Origin: JBDTNL01 sp039933785
GTDB lineage: Bacteria; Acidobacteriota; Thermoanaerobaculia; Multivoradales; JAGPDF01
Assembly: GCA_039933785.1 (NCBI GenBank)
Contig: JBDTNL010000002.1
Coordinates: 87,754-151,753, forward strand
DNA length: 64,000 nucleotides
Direction of reading: 5' to 3'
Position numbers and translations under genes: made by a program. The notes beneath the pieces were generated by a model. It saw only the letters and a program-made list of their open reading frames with translations, was not told the DNA's origin and did no database searches. This document shows, piece by piece, positions 57,423 to 64,000 of the stretch (the first letter of the stretch is position 1; the number at the start of each line of letters is the position of its first letter).

Positions 57423-57427
57423 CAAAA

Positions 57428-57447
57428 GCCCTTTGCGCGCGAAGGGC
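57428..57447 (+). promoter_or_regulatory. Leader hairpin of rplM
   Basis: GCCCTT (57428-57433) pairs with AAGGGC (57442-57447) around TGCGCGCG. It lies at the very 5' end of the predicted transcript. It could be the L13 feedback site, but the match to known leaders is not established. Confidence 0.4.
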
Positions 57448-57498
57448 GGTTGTCCTGTGCCGTTGCCGCAGGGAAATCTTTACGGAGCTTCTTCAGTC

Positions 57499-57945
57499 AT
57501 GACGAGAACCTACAGCCCCAAGCTCGCCGAAATCGAACGGCATTGGTACGTCGTCGACGCGACCGGGCAGACCATTGGCCGGCTGGCGAACGTCGTGGCC
57601 CGCGTGTTGATGGGCAAGCACAAGCCCACGTATGCGAACCATATCGATACCGGAGACTTCGTGATCGTGGTCAACGCCGAGAAGACGTTGCTTTCGGGTC
57701 GCAAGGAAGAGCAGAAGATCTACTACCGTCAGAGCGGACGCCCGGGCGGACTGAAGGCCGAGGTCGCGCGCCACCTGCGCCAACGCCGGCCGGTCCGCAT
57801 GATCGAAGAGGCGGTCCGCGGCATGCTGCCCAAGAACATCCTGGGCAAGCACCAGGGCAAGAAGCTGAAGGTCTATGCCGGTCCCGAGCATCCCCATCAG
57901 GCGCAGAAGCCGGCGGAAATTCCCGCCGCTGCCCTTCGCGCCTAG
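57499..57945 (+). CDS. rplM: Ribosomal protein L13
   Basis: The 148-residue protein has WYVVDATGQTIGRLANVVARVLMGKHKPTYANHIDTGDFVIVVNAEK and a YAGPEHPHQAQKP tail. It binds 23S rRNA early in assembly. ATG 57499 matches the family N-terminus. rpsI follows after 16 bp. Confidence 0.98.
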   Translation: MTRTYSPKLAEIERHWYVVDATGQTIGRLANVVARVLMGKHKPTYANHIDTGDFVIVVNAEKTLLSGRKEEQKIYYRQSGRPGGLKAEVARHLRQRRPVRMIEEAVRGMLPKNILGKHQGKKLKVYAGPEHPHQAQKPAEIPAAALRA

Positions 57946-57961
57946 CCCCAGGAGATAGCGA

Positions 57962-58354
57962 GTGAGTGAACTGAACTACTACGGCACTGGTCGCCGCAAG
58001 ACCTCGACGGCGCGAGTTTACATGCGTCCGGGGGCCGGTGTGGTGCATGTGAACGGCCGCGAGCTCAACCATTTCTTTCCCAGTGAAGTTCTCAAGATGA
58101 TCGTCAAGCAGCCGCTCCTCCTCACCGAGACGGTCGAAAAATTCGACATCACCGTTTCCGTCGAAGGCGGTGGTCCGGCGGGCCAAGCGGGTGCGATTCG
58201 TCACGGTATTTCCCGCGCCCTGCTCGTGTTCAACATCGAGCTTCGGGAGCGTTTGAAGTCGGCCGGCCTCTTGACGCGTGACCCGCGCAAGAAGGAACGC
58301 AAGAAGTACGGTCAGAAGGGCGCCCGCGCCCGCTTCCAGTTCAGCAAGCGCTAG
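57962..58354 (+). CDS. rpsI: Ribosomal protein S9
   Basis: The 130-residue protein opens with YYGTGRRKTSTARVYMRPGAG and ends KKYGQKGARARFQFSKR, the C-terminal tail that reaches the P-site tRNA. The start is GTG 57962 with CAGGAG upstream. It forms the usual rplM-rpsI pair. Confidence 0.98.
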   Translation: MSELNYYGTGRRKTSTARVYMRPGAGVVHVNGRELNHFFPSEVLKMIVKQPLLLTETVEKFDITVSVEGGGPAGQAGAIRHGISRALLVFNIELRERLKSAGLLTRDPRKKERKKYGQKGARARFQFSKR

Positions 58355-58384
58355 TCCACCGGCGCGGCGACAAGGAGAAGAGTC

Positions 58385-59155
58385 TTGGCAGAAGTCACCA
58401 TGAAGGAAATGCTCGAAGCCGGAGTGCACTTCGGGCACCAGACGCGGCGTTGGAATCCGAAGATGAAGCAGTACATCTTCGGCAAGCGCAACGGCATCTA
58501 CATCCTCGACCTGCAGAAGACGCTGAAGCTGTTCCGTCAGGCCGCTGAATTCGCGCATCAGTTGGCGCGCGAGAACCGGCGCATCCTGTTCGTGGGCACC
58601 AAGCGTCAGGCGCAGGAGGCGATCGCCGAAGAGGGCCGTCGCTGCGGTCAGTTCTATGTCACGCATCGCTGGCTGGGCGGTACGCTCACCAACTTCGTGA
58701 CCATCCGCGCGTCGATCGAGCGTCTGCACGAGATCGAGGGCAAGCTGAACGACACCGAGTCGGCACTCACCAAGAAAGAGAAGCTTCGTCTCGAGCGCGA
58801 GCGCGGTCGCATGGCGAAGAACCTCGAAGGCGTGCGCGACATGGAAGCTCTTCCGGACGCGATCTTCGTGGTCGACCCGAAGAAGGAATACATCGCGGTC
58901 GCCGAAGCCAACAAGCTCGGCATCCCGGTGATCGCGGTGGTCGACACCAACTGCGACCCCGAGATGGTGGACTATCCCATCCCCGGCAACGATGACGCCA
59001 TTCGCGCCATTCGCCTCTTCGCCTCCAAGATTGCCGACAGCTACCTCGCGGGCGCCGGCGCGCTCGAGCAGCAGATGGCGATCGCCAGCAAGGACGGCGT
59101 CGCCGTACTTCCGATGAGCGTTCCCGACAAGGACGCCGAGGCCGCGGCCCAGTAG
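58385..59155 (+). CDS. rpsB: Ribosomal protein S2
   Basis: The 256-residue protein has the core MLEAGVHFGHQTRRWNPKMKQYIFG and VDPKKEYIAVAEANKLGIPVIAVVDTNCDP. The start is TTG 58385 behind AAGGAGAAG; an ATG six residues in is the alternative. The rpsB-tsf-pyrH-frr order is conserved in bacteria. Confidence 0.98.
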   Translation: MAEVTMKEMLEAGVHFGHQTRRWNPKMKQYIFGKRNGIYILDLQKTLKLFRQAAEFAHQLARENRRILFVGTKRQAQEAIAEEGRRCGQFYVTHRWLGGTLTNFVTIRASIERLHEIEGKLNDTESALTKKEKLRLERERGRMAKNLEGVRDMEALPDAIFVVDPKKEYIAVAEANKLGIPVIAVVDTNCDPEMVDYPIPGNDDAIRAIRLFASKIADSYLAGAGALEQQMAIASKDGVAVLPMSVPDKDAEAAAQ

Positions 59156-59206
59156 CCGCGTTCCGCGGTTCATTCGCCGCCTCCACCAGGCGGCCCAGGA
59201 TGTGCG

Positions 59207-59239
59207 AAAAGGTCAGTCGAAGCGTCGACCTGACCTTTT
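59207..59239 (+). terminator. Attenuator-like hairpin between rpsB and tsf
   Basis: AAAAGGTCAG (59207-59216) pairs with CTGACCTTTT (59230-59239), with an inner TCGA/TCGA stem, and the 3' arm ends in T-rich TTTTCC. It would terminate part of the rpsB transcripts before tsf, setting the S2:EF-Ts ratio. E. coli also has such a terminator. Confidence 0.65.
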
Positions 59240-59282
59240 CCTTTATGCAGAAGACTCCAGGAGACTTCAGGAGACAAGCAAT

Positions 59283-59915
59283 ATGCAAGTCACGGCTCAG
59301 ATGGTCAAAGAGCTCCGCGAGCGCACCGGCGCGGGGATGATGGATTGCAAGGCGGCGCTCACCGAAACCGGTGGCGACACGGAGAAGGCGATCGACTTCC
59401 TGCGCAAGAAGGGCATGGCGGCGGCGGCGAAGAAGGCCGGTCGCGCCACGGCCGAAGGCGTGGTCGGTTCCTACATTCACGCCGGCGGCAAGATCGGCGT
59501 GCTGCTCGAGCTCAACTGCGAGACCGATTTCGTGGCCCGCACGGATGCCTTCCAGGAGCTGGTGCGCGACGTCACCATGCATATCGCCGCGGCCGATCCG
59601 CGCTTCCTACAGCGCTCGGAGGTCACGCCGCAGATCCTCGATCGCGAGCGCGCCATTCATGCCGAGCAGGCCGCTGCCTCCGGCAAGCCGGCCAACATCA
59701 TCCAGAAGATGGTCGACGGCAAGATGGAGAAGTTTTATGGCGAAGCGGTGCTCCTCGAGCAGCCGTTCGTGAAGAACCCGGACATCACCGTCGAGCAATT
59801 GGTCTCGCAGGCGGTGGGCAAGCTTGGCGAGAACATTCAGATTCGCCGCTTCGCTCGCTACCGGCTCGGCGAAGGCGCTGAGACCGCGGCCGCGGCCGCC
59901 GCGGTCACCGACTAA
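59283..59915 (+). CDS. tsf: Elongation factor Ts
   Basis: The 210-residue protein has the short-form EF-Ts domains. The N-terminus reads MVKELRERTGAGMMDCKAALTETGGDTEKAIDFLRKKGM and the core has NCETDFVAR, followed by VEQLVSQAVGKLGENIQIRRFARYRLGE. It exchanges GDP for GTP on EF-Tu. It is shorter than E. coli EF-Ts (283) because one core subdomain is reduced, as in Thermus-type proteins. A GAGACAAGCAAT leader precedes ATG 59283. Confidence 0.97.
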   Translation: MQVTAQMVKELRERTGAGMMDCKAALTETGGDTEKAIDFLRKKGMAAAAKKAGRATAEGVVGSYIHAGGKIGVLLELNCETDFVARTDAFQELVRDVTMHIAAADPRFLQRSEVTPQILDRERAIHAEQAAASGKPANIIQKMVDGKMEKFYGEAVLLEQPFVKNPDITVEQLVSQAVGKLGENIQIRRFARYRLGEGAETAAAAAAVTD

Positions 59916-59928
59916 GCGGGCGCGGACG

Positions 59929-60654
59929 ATGTCGGGAACCCCTGCCTACAAGCGCATCCTGCTGAAGCTGTCCGGCGAGGCCCTGATGGGCGCGCAGGGG
60001 TTCGGTATCGAGGAACCTGTGGTGGCAAAGATCGCCGACGAGATTCGCGAAGTCTGCTCGTTGGGTGTGCAAACCGCCATCGTGATCGGCGGCGGCAACA
60101 TCATTCGCGGCTTGGCGGCGAGTCATCGCGGCATCGATCGCGCGACCGGCGACTACATGGGCATGCTGGCCACGGTCATCAACGGCTTGGCGCTTCAGGA
60201 TGCGCTCGAGAAGCGCGGTGTCAGCACGCGGGTGCAAACCGCGCTCGAAATGCGTTCGGTGGCCGAACCATTCATTCGCCGTCGGGCGATCCGTCATCTC
60301 GAGAAGGGCCGAGCGGTGATCTTTGCCGCCGGCACCGGCAACCCATTCTTCACCACCGATAGCGCGGCGGCTCTGCGCGCCAACGAAATCCACGCCGAGG
60401 TCCTGTTGAAGGCGACCGGCGTCGACGGCGTGTACACGGCCGATCCGCGGCTCGACCCCAAGGCCGAGTTGCTCCCCGTGGTCACCTACCAGCAGGTGCT
60501 GGAGCGCGACTTGCGGGTGATGGATGCGGCGGCGATCAGCCTGTGCCGCGACAACCACCTGCCGATCGCGGTTTTCAAGCTGCTCGAACCGGGCAATATC
60601 CGCCGCGTGGTTTGCGGCGAGCCCGTCGGGTCGTTGGTGCGCACCAGCCTTTGA
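59929..60654 (+). CDS. pyrH: UMP kinase
   Basis: The 241-residue protein has KLSGEALMG, VIGGGNIIRG, ATGVDGVYTADP and the conserved RRAIRHLEKGRAVIFAAGTGNPFFTTDSAAALRA region of amino-acid-kinase-fold UMP kinases. It makes UDP from UMP. ATG 59929 lies 13 bases after tsf. It is conserved next to frr. Confidence 0.97.
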   Translation: MSGTPAYKRILLKLSGEALMGAQGFGIEEPVVAKIADEIREVCSLGVQTAIVIGGGNIIRGLAASHRGIDRATGDYMGMLATVINGLALQDALEKRGVSTRVQTALEMRSVAEPFIRRRAIRHLEKGRAVIFAAGTGNPFFTTDSAAALRANEIHAEVLLKATGVDGVYTADPRLDPKAELLPVVTYQQVLERDLRVMDAAAISLCRDNHLPIAVFKLLEPGNIRRVVCGEPVGSLVRTSL

Positions 60655-60694
60655 TTGACAGGAGCCGTCGTCGGGGCCAAGATTCGAGGACACC

Positions 60695-61249
60695 ATGAAA
60701 GAACTCTTCCGCGAAACCGAAGTGAAAATGAAGCATGCGGTGGATCACTTCCACCAGGATCTGAAGTCGCTGCGGACTGGCCGGGCCTCAACCTCCATCC
60801 TCGAGAGCGTCATGGTCGACTACTACGGCACGCCGACGCCGATCCAGCAGGTGGCGAACCTGACCGTCGCCGACGCCTCGATGCTGGTCGCTCAACCGTG
60901 GGATCCGACGCAGATCAACGCCATCGAGAAGGGCATTCGCTCCGCCGACCTCGGGCTCAATCCGTCGAACGACGGCAAGGTGGTGCGCATCCCGGTGCCG
61001 CCGCTCACCGAGGAGCGCCGCAAGGAGCTGGTAAAGAAGGCGCACGAGATGGCCGAGCACGCGCGCACCTCGGTCCGCGCGGCGCGCCGCGACGGCAACG
61101 ACCGCCTGAAGGCGATGGAGAAGGACAAGAAAGTCAGTCAGGACGAAGAGCGCAATGGCCTCGACGAGGTGCAGAAGCTCCACGATCACTACATCGGGGA
61201 CATCGGCAAGTCGTTGGAGAACAAAGAGAAGGACATCCTGGCCCTCTGA
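60695..61249 (+). CDS. frr: Ribosome recycling factor
   Basis: The 184-residue protein has LKSLRTGRASTSILESVMVDYYGTPTPIQQVANL, typical of RRF, and the ending DIGKSLENKEKDIL. It splits post-termination ribosomes with EF-G. It lies 40 bp after pyrH and is followed by an intrinsic terminator. Confidence 0.98.
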   Translation: MKELFRETEVKMKHAVDHFHQDLKSLRTGRASTSILESVMVDYYGTPTPIQQVANLTVADASMLVAQPWDPTQINAIEKGIRSADLGLNPSNDGKVVRIPVPPLTEERRKELVKKAHEMAEHARTSVRAARRDGNDRLKAMEKDKKVSQDEERNGLDEVQKLHDHYIGDIGKSLENKEKDILAL

Positions 61250-61280
61250 TCCGGGGGCGGCCGCTGGGAGTTTGTTGGTG

Positions 61281-61303
61281 GGCCCCGGGATCCGGGGCCT
61301 TTT
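61281..61303 (+). terminator. Intrinsic terminator after frr
   Basis: GGCCCCGG (61281-61288) and CCGGGGCC (61292-61299) form an 8-bp stem around a 3-nt loop, followed by TTTT (61300-61303). The ispD start is about 20 bases further on, so ispD may depend on read-through or its own promoter. Confidence 0.82.
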
Positions 61304-61322
61304 CGTTGGAGACCTTGGCATA

Positions 61323-62024
61323 TTGAGCGAGACGCGTCCGTCGAACCCGAGAGTCATTGCGTTGGTACCCGCTGGCGGCGGGGGACTTCGCTTTGGCGGC
61401 CCGGTCGCCAAACAGTTCGTGGTCGTGGCTGGGCGCTCGCTCCTGGCATGGACTCTGTCGCGGCTCATCACCGCAGGAGTCGTGGACATCGTGGTGGCGT
61501 TGCCCGACGGAGTGCCGATGCCCGAGGATGCCAAGCTCGGCGACGGCATCCGAACGGTCGTGGGCGGTCCAACCCGTCAGGACTCGGTCGCCAACTGCCT
61601 CGCCGCGGCACCCGGGAGCGACACTGACTTGCTGCTGGTTCACGATGGCGCTCGCGGTGCAGTCGATCCCGCCGACGTTCGAAACACCATCGCCGCGGTC
61701 GGCGATTCCGACGGTGCAGTCCTCGGCCGAGATTTAAGCGATACCTTGAAGCGTATCGAGCGCGGCCGCATTCGCGGGACGCTCGACCGGGAGGGCTTGT
61801 TCCGCGCCGAAACGCCGCAGGTCTTCAAGCGCGGAGTGTTCTCCCGCGCGCTCGACCTCGCCAGGCGTGACAGCGTCTTGGGCACCGACGAAGCGGCGCT
61901 GGTTGAGCGCCTGCCCGGATCCGTGGTGATGGCCGTGCTCGCCAAACATCCGAATCCAAAGCTCACCGCGCCGGCGGACCTGCCTCTGTTCGAAGCGCTT
62001 CTCGGCCGAGGCATCGTTCGATGA
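61323..62024 (+). CDS. ispD: 2-C-methyl-D-erythritol 4-phosphate cytidylyltransferase
   Basis: The 233-residue protein resembles IspD: ALVPAGGGGLRFGGPVAKQF (nucleotide-binding N-terminus), HDGARGAVDPADV, and FRAETPQVFKRGVFSRAL. It makes CDP-methylerythritol in the MEP isoprenoid pathway. The start, TTG 61323, is the best available; GGAG lies 12 bases upstream. The N-terminal Arg/Lys positions of classic IspD are slightly altered (GLRFGG for GxRMG). ispF overlaps the stop by ATGA. Confidence 0.9.
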   Translation: MSETRPSNPRVIALVPAGGGGLRFGGPVAKQFVVVAGRSLLAWTLSRLITAGVVDIVVALPDGVPMPEDAKLGDGIRTVVGGPTRQDSVANCLAAAPGSDTDLLLVHDGARGAVDPADVRNTIAAVGDSDGAVLGRDLSDTLKRIERGRIRGTLDREGLFRAETPQVFKRGVFSRALDLARRDSVLGTDEAALVERLPGSVVMAVLAKHPNPKLTAPADLPLFEALLGRGIVR

Positions 62025-62509
62025 ATTCGACGAAGTTGCGCATCGGCCAGGGCTACGACATTCACGCGCTCATTCCCGGGCGCCGGCTGGTGTTGGGAGG
62101 GGAAGAGATTCCTTTCGAGCGCGGCCTCGACGGCTGGAGCGACGCCGATGTCCTGCTGCACGCGCTCGGCGACGCGCTCCTCGGGGCGGCCGGTCTCGGC
62201 GACCTCGGGCAGCACTTCCCGCCGGGCGCCGGCGAATGGCGGAACGCGAGCAGCGTCGATTTGCTGGTCCGCATCATGGAGCTCGTCCGCGCTGCCGGCT
62301 TCGCGGTGGTCAACTGCGACATCACGCTGCTCGCCGAGGCGCCGCGGCTCGCGCCGCATCGTGAGCCGATTCGCCAGCGCATTGCCGACGTGCTCGGCGT
62401 CGAGGTGGACGCGGTAGGCCTCAAGGCGACCACCAACGAAGGGTTGGGATCGATCGGCCGCGGCGAGGGGATGGCCGCCCTGGCGGTCGTCCTGCTCGAG
62501 GGGAGCTAG
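62021..62509 (+). CDS. ispF: 2-C-methyl-D-erythritol 2,4-cyclodiphosphate synthase
   Basis: The 162-residue protein has RIGQGYDIHAL (metal Asp-His), GWSDADVLLHALGDALLGA (second metal His), DLGQHFPPG and KATTNEGLGSIGRGEGMAA. It forms the cyclic diphosphate of the MEP pathway. It follows ispD by ATGA overlap and precedes rlmB by 8 bp. Confidence 0.97.
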   Translation: MNSTKLRIGQGYDIHALIPGRRLVLGGEEIPFERGLDGWSDADVLLHALGDALLGAAGLGDLGQHFPPGAGEWRNASSVDLLVRIMELVRAAGFAVVNCDITLLAEAPRLAPHREPIRQRIADVLGVEVDAVGLKATTNEGLGSIGRGEGMAALAVVLLEGS

Positions 62510-62517
62510 TCGCGAGC

Positions 62518-63222
62518 ATGCTGATCTACGGCTTTCATCCGGTTCGTGAAGCCTTGCGCCATCGTCCGCACGACGTGCGGGCGGTGATGCTGGCGCGCGG
62601 CCGCGGCGGACAGCGCCGCACCGAGATCGAAGACTTGTGCGCGCGGCATCGGGTCGAAGTTCGCACCGCGGGCGCCAAGGACTTTGGCCAGACTCCGGAA
62701 TCCGTGCACAACGGTTTCGCCGCGGAGCTGAAAGCCGCGGATCGCGCTGCCGCCGTGGCCGGCGACGCCGATCTGCTGGTGCTGGTCGAGGACGTTCAGG
62801 ATCCACGGAATCTCGGCGCCTTGATGCGCGTATGCGAGGGCGTCGGAGTGGGGCGCCTGCTGGTGCGCGACCGCGGCTCGGCGCCAATCACCGCGACCGT
62901 GGCCAAGAGTTCCGCGGGCGCCAGTGAGTGGCTTGCCGTCGAGCGCATCTCGAGCTCCGCTCAGGCGCTCGAGCGGCTCAAGGCCGAGGGTTATTGGGTC
63001 TACGGTGCGGCCGCGGACGGCGAACCGCCCTGGAGCGTCGATCTCAGCGGCAAGGTCGTGCTTTGCATGGGAGGCGAGGAGAAGGGCTTGCGCGCCCACA
63101 CCCGTGAGGTCTGCGACAAGCTGATCGGCTTGCCGATGCGCGGCCGCGTCGAGTCGCTCAATCTCTCGACCGCCGCGGCGGCCCTGCTCTACGAAGCGAT
63201 GCGTCAACGGACGGCGAAATAG
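62518..63222 (+). CDS. rlmB: 23S rRNA 2'-O-ribose methyltransferase RlmB (SpoU family)
   Basis: The 234-residue protein has the substrate-binding N-domain (YGFHPVREAL) and the SPOUT knot with VLVEDVQDPRNLGALMRVCEGVGV, VLCMGGEEKGLR and LNLSTAAAALLYEAMR. RlmB methylates Gm2251 in E. coli 23S rRNA; another TrmH-like target is possible. It lies just before the tRNA-tuf operon. Confidence 0.9.
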   Translation: MLIYGFHPVREALRHRPHDVRAVMLARGRGGQRRTEIEDLCARHRVEVRTAGAKDFGQTPESVHNGFAAELKAADRAAAVAGDADLLVLVEDVQDPRNLGALMRVCEGVGVGRLLVRDRGSAPITATVAKSSAGASEWLAVERISSSAQALERLKAEGYWVYGAAADGEPPWSVDLSGKVVLCMGGEEKGLRAHTREVCDKLIGLPMRGRVESLNLSTAAAALLYEAMRQRTAK

Positions 63223-63232
63223 GCCTCCGAGC

Positions 63233-63262
63233 TTGCCGGGATGCGGACAATCCCGATAGACT
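63233..63262 (+). promoter_or_regulatory. Promoter of the tRNA-tuf operon
   Basis: TTGCCG (63233-63238) and TAGACT (63257-63262) are 18 bp apart, and transcription would start near 63269, followed by a G+C-rich stretch like a stringent discriminator. The element lies after rlmB and before the first tRNA. Confidence 0.55.
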
Positions 63263-63283
63263 GCGCGCGGCGACCCGGAACGC

Positions 63284-63355
63284 GCCGGCATAGCTCAGTG
63301 GTAGAGCAACGGTTTTGTAAACCGTTGGTCCTCGGTTCAATCCCGGGTGCCGGCT
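63284..63355 (+). tRNA. tRNA-Thr (anticodon TGT)
   Basis: Acceptor GCCGGCA (63284-63290) pairs with TGCCGGC (63348-63354); anticodon loop TTTGTAA on the ACGGT/ACCGT stem gives TGT. CCA is not encoded (CCG follows). First of the Thr-Tyr-Gly-Thr-tuf cluster. Confidence 0.96.
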
Positions 63356-63393
63356 CCGAAGTCGGTGATTTGGTTCTTTGACGTGTCTTCCAT

Positions 63394-63480
63394 GGAGGTG
63401 TGGCCGAGCGGTCAATGGCAGCAGACTGTAAATCTGCCGGGCTAAGCCCTACGGAGGTTCAAATCCTCCCGCCTCCACCA
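63394..63480 (+). tRNA. tRNA-Tyr (anticodon GTA)
   Basis: Acceptor GGAGGTG (63394-63400) pairs with CGCCTCC (63470-63476), allowing one U-G pair. The anticodon loop CTGTAAA gives GTA, and the long variable arm is as expected for class II tRNA-Tyr. Discriminator A and CCA are encoded. Confidence 0.97.
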
Positions 63481-63505
63481 TAGATAGAGCTCCTTTTTCA
63501 GCTTC

Positions 63506-63580
63506 GCGGGAGTAACTCAGGGGTAGAGTCACAGCCTTCCAAGCTGTTGGTCGCGGGTTCGAATCCCGTCTCCCGCTCCA
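63506..63580 (+). tRNA. tRNA-Gly (anticodon TCC)
   Basis: Acceptor GCGGGAG (63506-63512) pairs with CTCCCGC (63570-63576); the loop CTTCCAA on CAGC/GCTG gives TCC. T-arm GGGTTCGAATCCC. CCA encoded. Confidence 0.97.
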
Positions 63581-63656
63581 AAGTCGGCGGTTGTTTCCGC
63601 ATCCTAGATCGTTCGGTGCTGGTCCACTAGACAAGTTGGCATCGTTCTGGCAAAAT

Positions 63657-63724
63657 CGCCGTTCCCGCCCTCGCAGGTATCCGGCAGAGGGTCGGTAAGG
63701 CTGTCTGCAATGCAGGCCGGAACG
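63657..63724 (+). other. Structured spacer between tRNA-Gly and tRNA-Thr
   Basis: In the 234-bp gap between the tRNAs, CGTTCC (63660-63665) pairs with GGAACG (63719-63724) around two internal hairpins: CCCTC/GAGGG (63668-63672 with 63687-63691) and CTGC/GCAG (63705-63708 with 63712-63715). Farther on, CCGAGC/GCTCGG (63781-63797) and GGGACA/TGTCCC (63799-63814) hairpins abut the next tRNA. No ORF of note is present. It may be a processing leader or small RNA; no family is recognised. Confidence 0.35.
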
Positions 63725-63814
63725 CGGAAAACAGGGGCAAGCGAAGGCCGCAGATTTCCGAAGAACGTAGGAAAGCCCTGCCGAGCAAGGAGCTCGGAGG
63801 GACAAGGCTGTCCC

Positions 63815-63889
<75 letters not shown>

Positions 63890-63949
63890 ATGAAGTTTGA
63901 TCGATAACCGCCCTCTAGGGCTTGAATCCTAAAGAGGAGTTTGATCGCG

Positions 63950-64000
63950 ATGGGCAAGGAAAAGTTCGAGCGCAAGAAGCCGCACGTGAACGTAGGCACG
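63950..64000 (+). CDS. tuf: Elongation factor Tu (3' end beyond window)
   Basis: Seventeen codons are visible, reading MGKEKFERKKPHVNVGT, the start of EF-Tu. GAGGAG at 63934-63939 is the ribosome-binding site. The gene follows the tRNA Thr-Tyr-Gly-Thr cluster, the order of the E. coli tufB operon (thrU-tyrU-glyT-thrT-tufB). The rest of the gene is outside the window. Confidence 0.95.
   Translation, partial: MGKEKFERKKPHVNVGT

Noticed and set aside
57671..59173. 500-codon minus-strand frame across rpsI and rpsB
   Set aside because: It covers two intact ribosomal protein genes on the other strand and has no recognisable domain.

Overview
The window is 64 kb of GC-rich (roughly two-thirds G+C), gene-dense chromosome from a free-living, probably diderm bacterium. 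TolC-type, TonB-dependent and lipoprotein genes argue for an outer membrane. A Ser/Thr kinase fused to a TolB-like propeller, an Oar-like TonB receptor, a sulfatase-TPR protein, a secreted matrixin and a double-length ThyX together resemble Acidobacteriota (perhaps Thermoanaerobaculia). That placement is an inference from gene content, not a measurement. I see no insertion sequence, prophage, CRISPR array or rRNA operon, and no gap above about 300 bases without a gene.

Layout. 1-2.3 kb: the tail of an unknown gene and a UvrD/PcrA-type helicase. 2.3-5.6 kb: a tRNA-Sec gene, an exported thioredoxin-fold protein, and a mercury-type island. The island holds a divergent CDF-like transporter, a MerR with the three Hg-type cysteines, a small thiol protein, a MerT-like protein and a lipoprotein. 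The lipoprotein's reading frame is interrupted by a single TGA at the first position of a UxxC redox motif, followed at once by a bSECIS-like hairpin. I read it as an unannotated selenoprotein (4973-5554); this is the main discovery candidate. 5.6-9.9 kb: a STAS-TolC-EmrA-EmrB drug-efflux operon. 10-18.4 kb: a CADD-type p-aminobenzoate synthase candidate, thiolase, SDR, methyltransferase, agmatinase-family enzyme, RadC, LarC, Hsp33 and an exported MBL-fold protein. 18.5-28.4 kb: a kinase, DinB, MetG, TatD, and a tightly overlapped operon of HTH-receiver, HD-GYP regulator, Nif3 and an exported protein.

28.4-38.7 kb (minus strand): the classical rimP-nusA-infB-ylxP-rbfA-nrnA-truB-rpsO-pnp transcription/translation/RNA-decay operon, with a good promoter upstream of rimP and an intrinsic terminator after pnp. 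38.8-42.6 kb: a DegP-like protease behind a near-perfect sigma-54 promoter, then an NtrC-family regulator coupled to pyrE. 42.6-54.4 kb: a duplicated ThyX, LemA, a TonB-dependent receptor, the sulfatase-TPR lipoprotein, HutH, and a matrixin with a duplicated C-terminal domain. 54.4-57.3 kb (minus): ubiE-folD-[coaE::rdgB fusion]. 57.4-64 kb (plus): rplM-rpsI, rpsB-tsf-pyrH-frr, ispD-ispF-rlmB, then tRNA Thr-Tyr-Gly-Thr leading into tuf, the order of the E. coli tufB operon.

Coordination. Many genes overlap by ATGA, GTGA or one base, implying translational coupling. The tRNA-Sec gene lies 2.5 kb from the proposed selenoprotein; selA, selB and selD are not in the window. All function calls were made by reading the sequence, without database searches.
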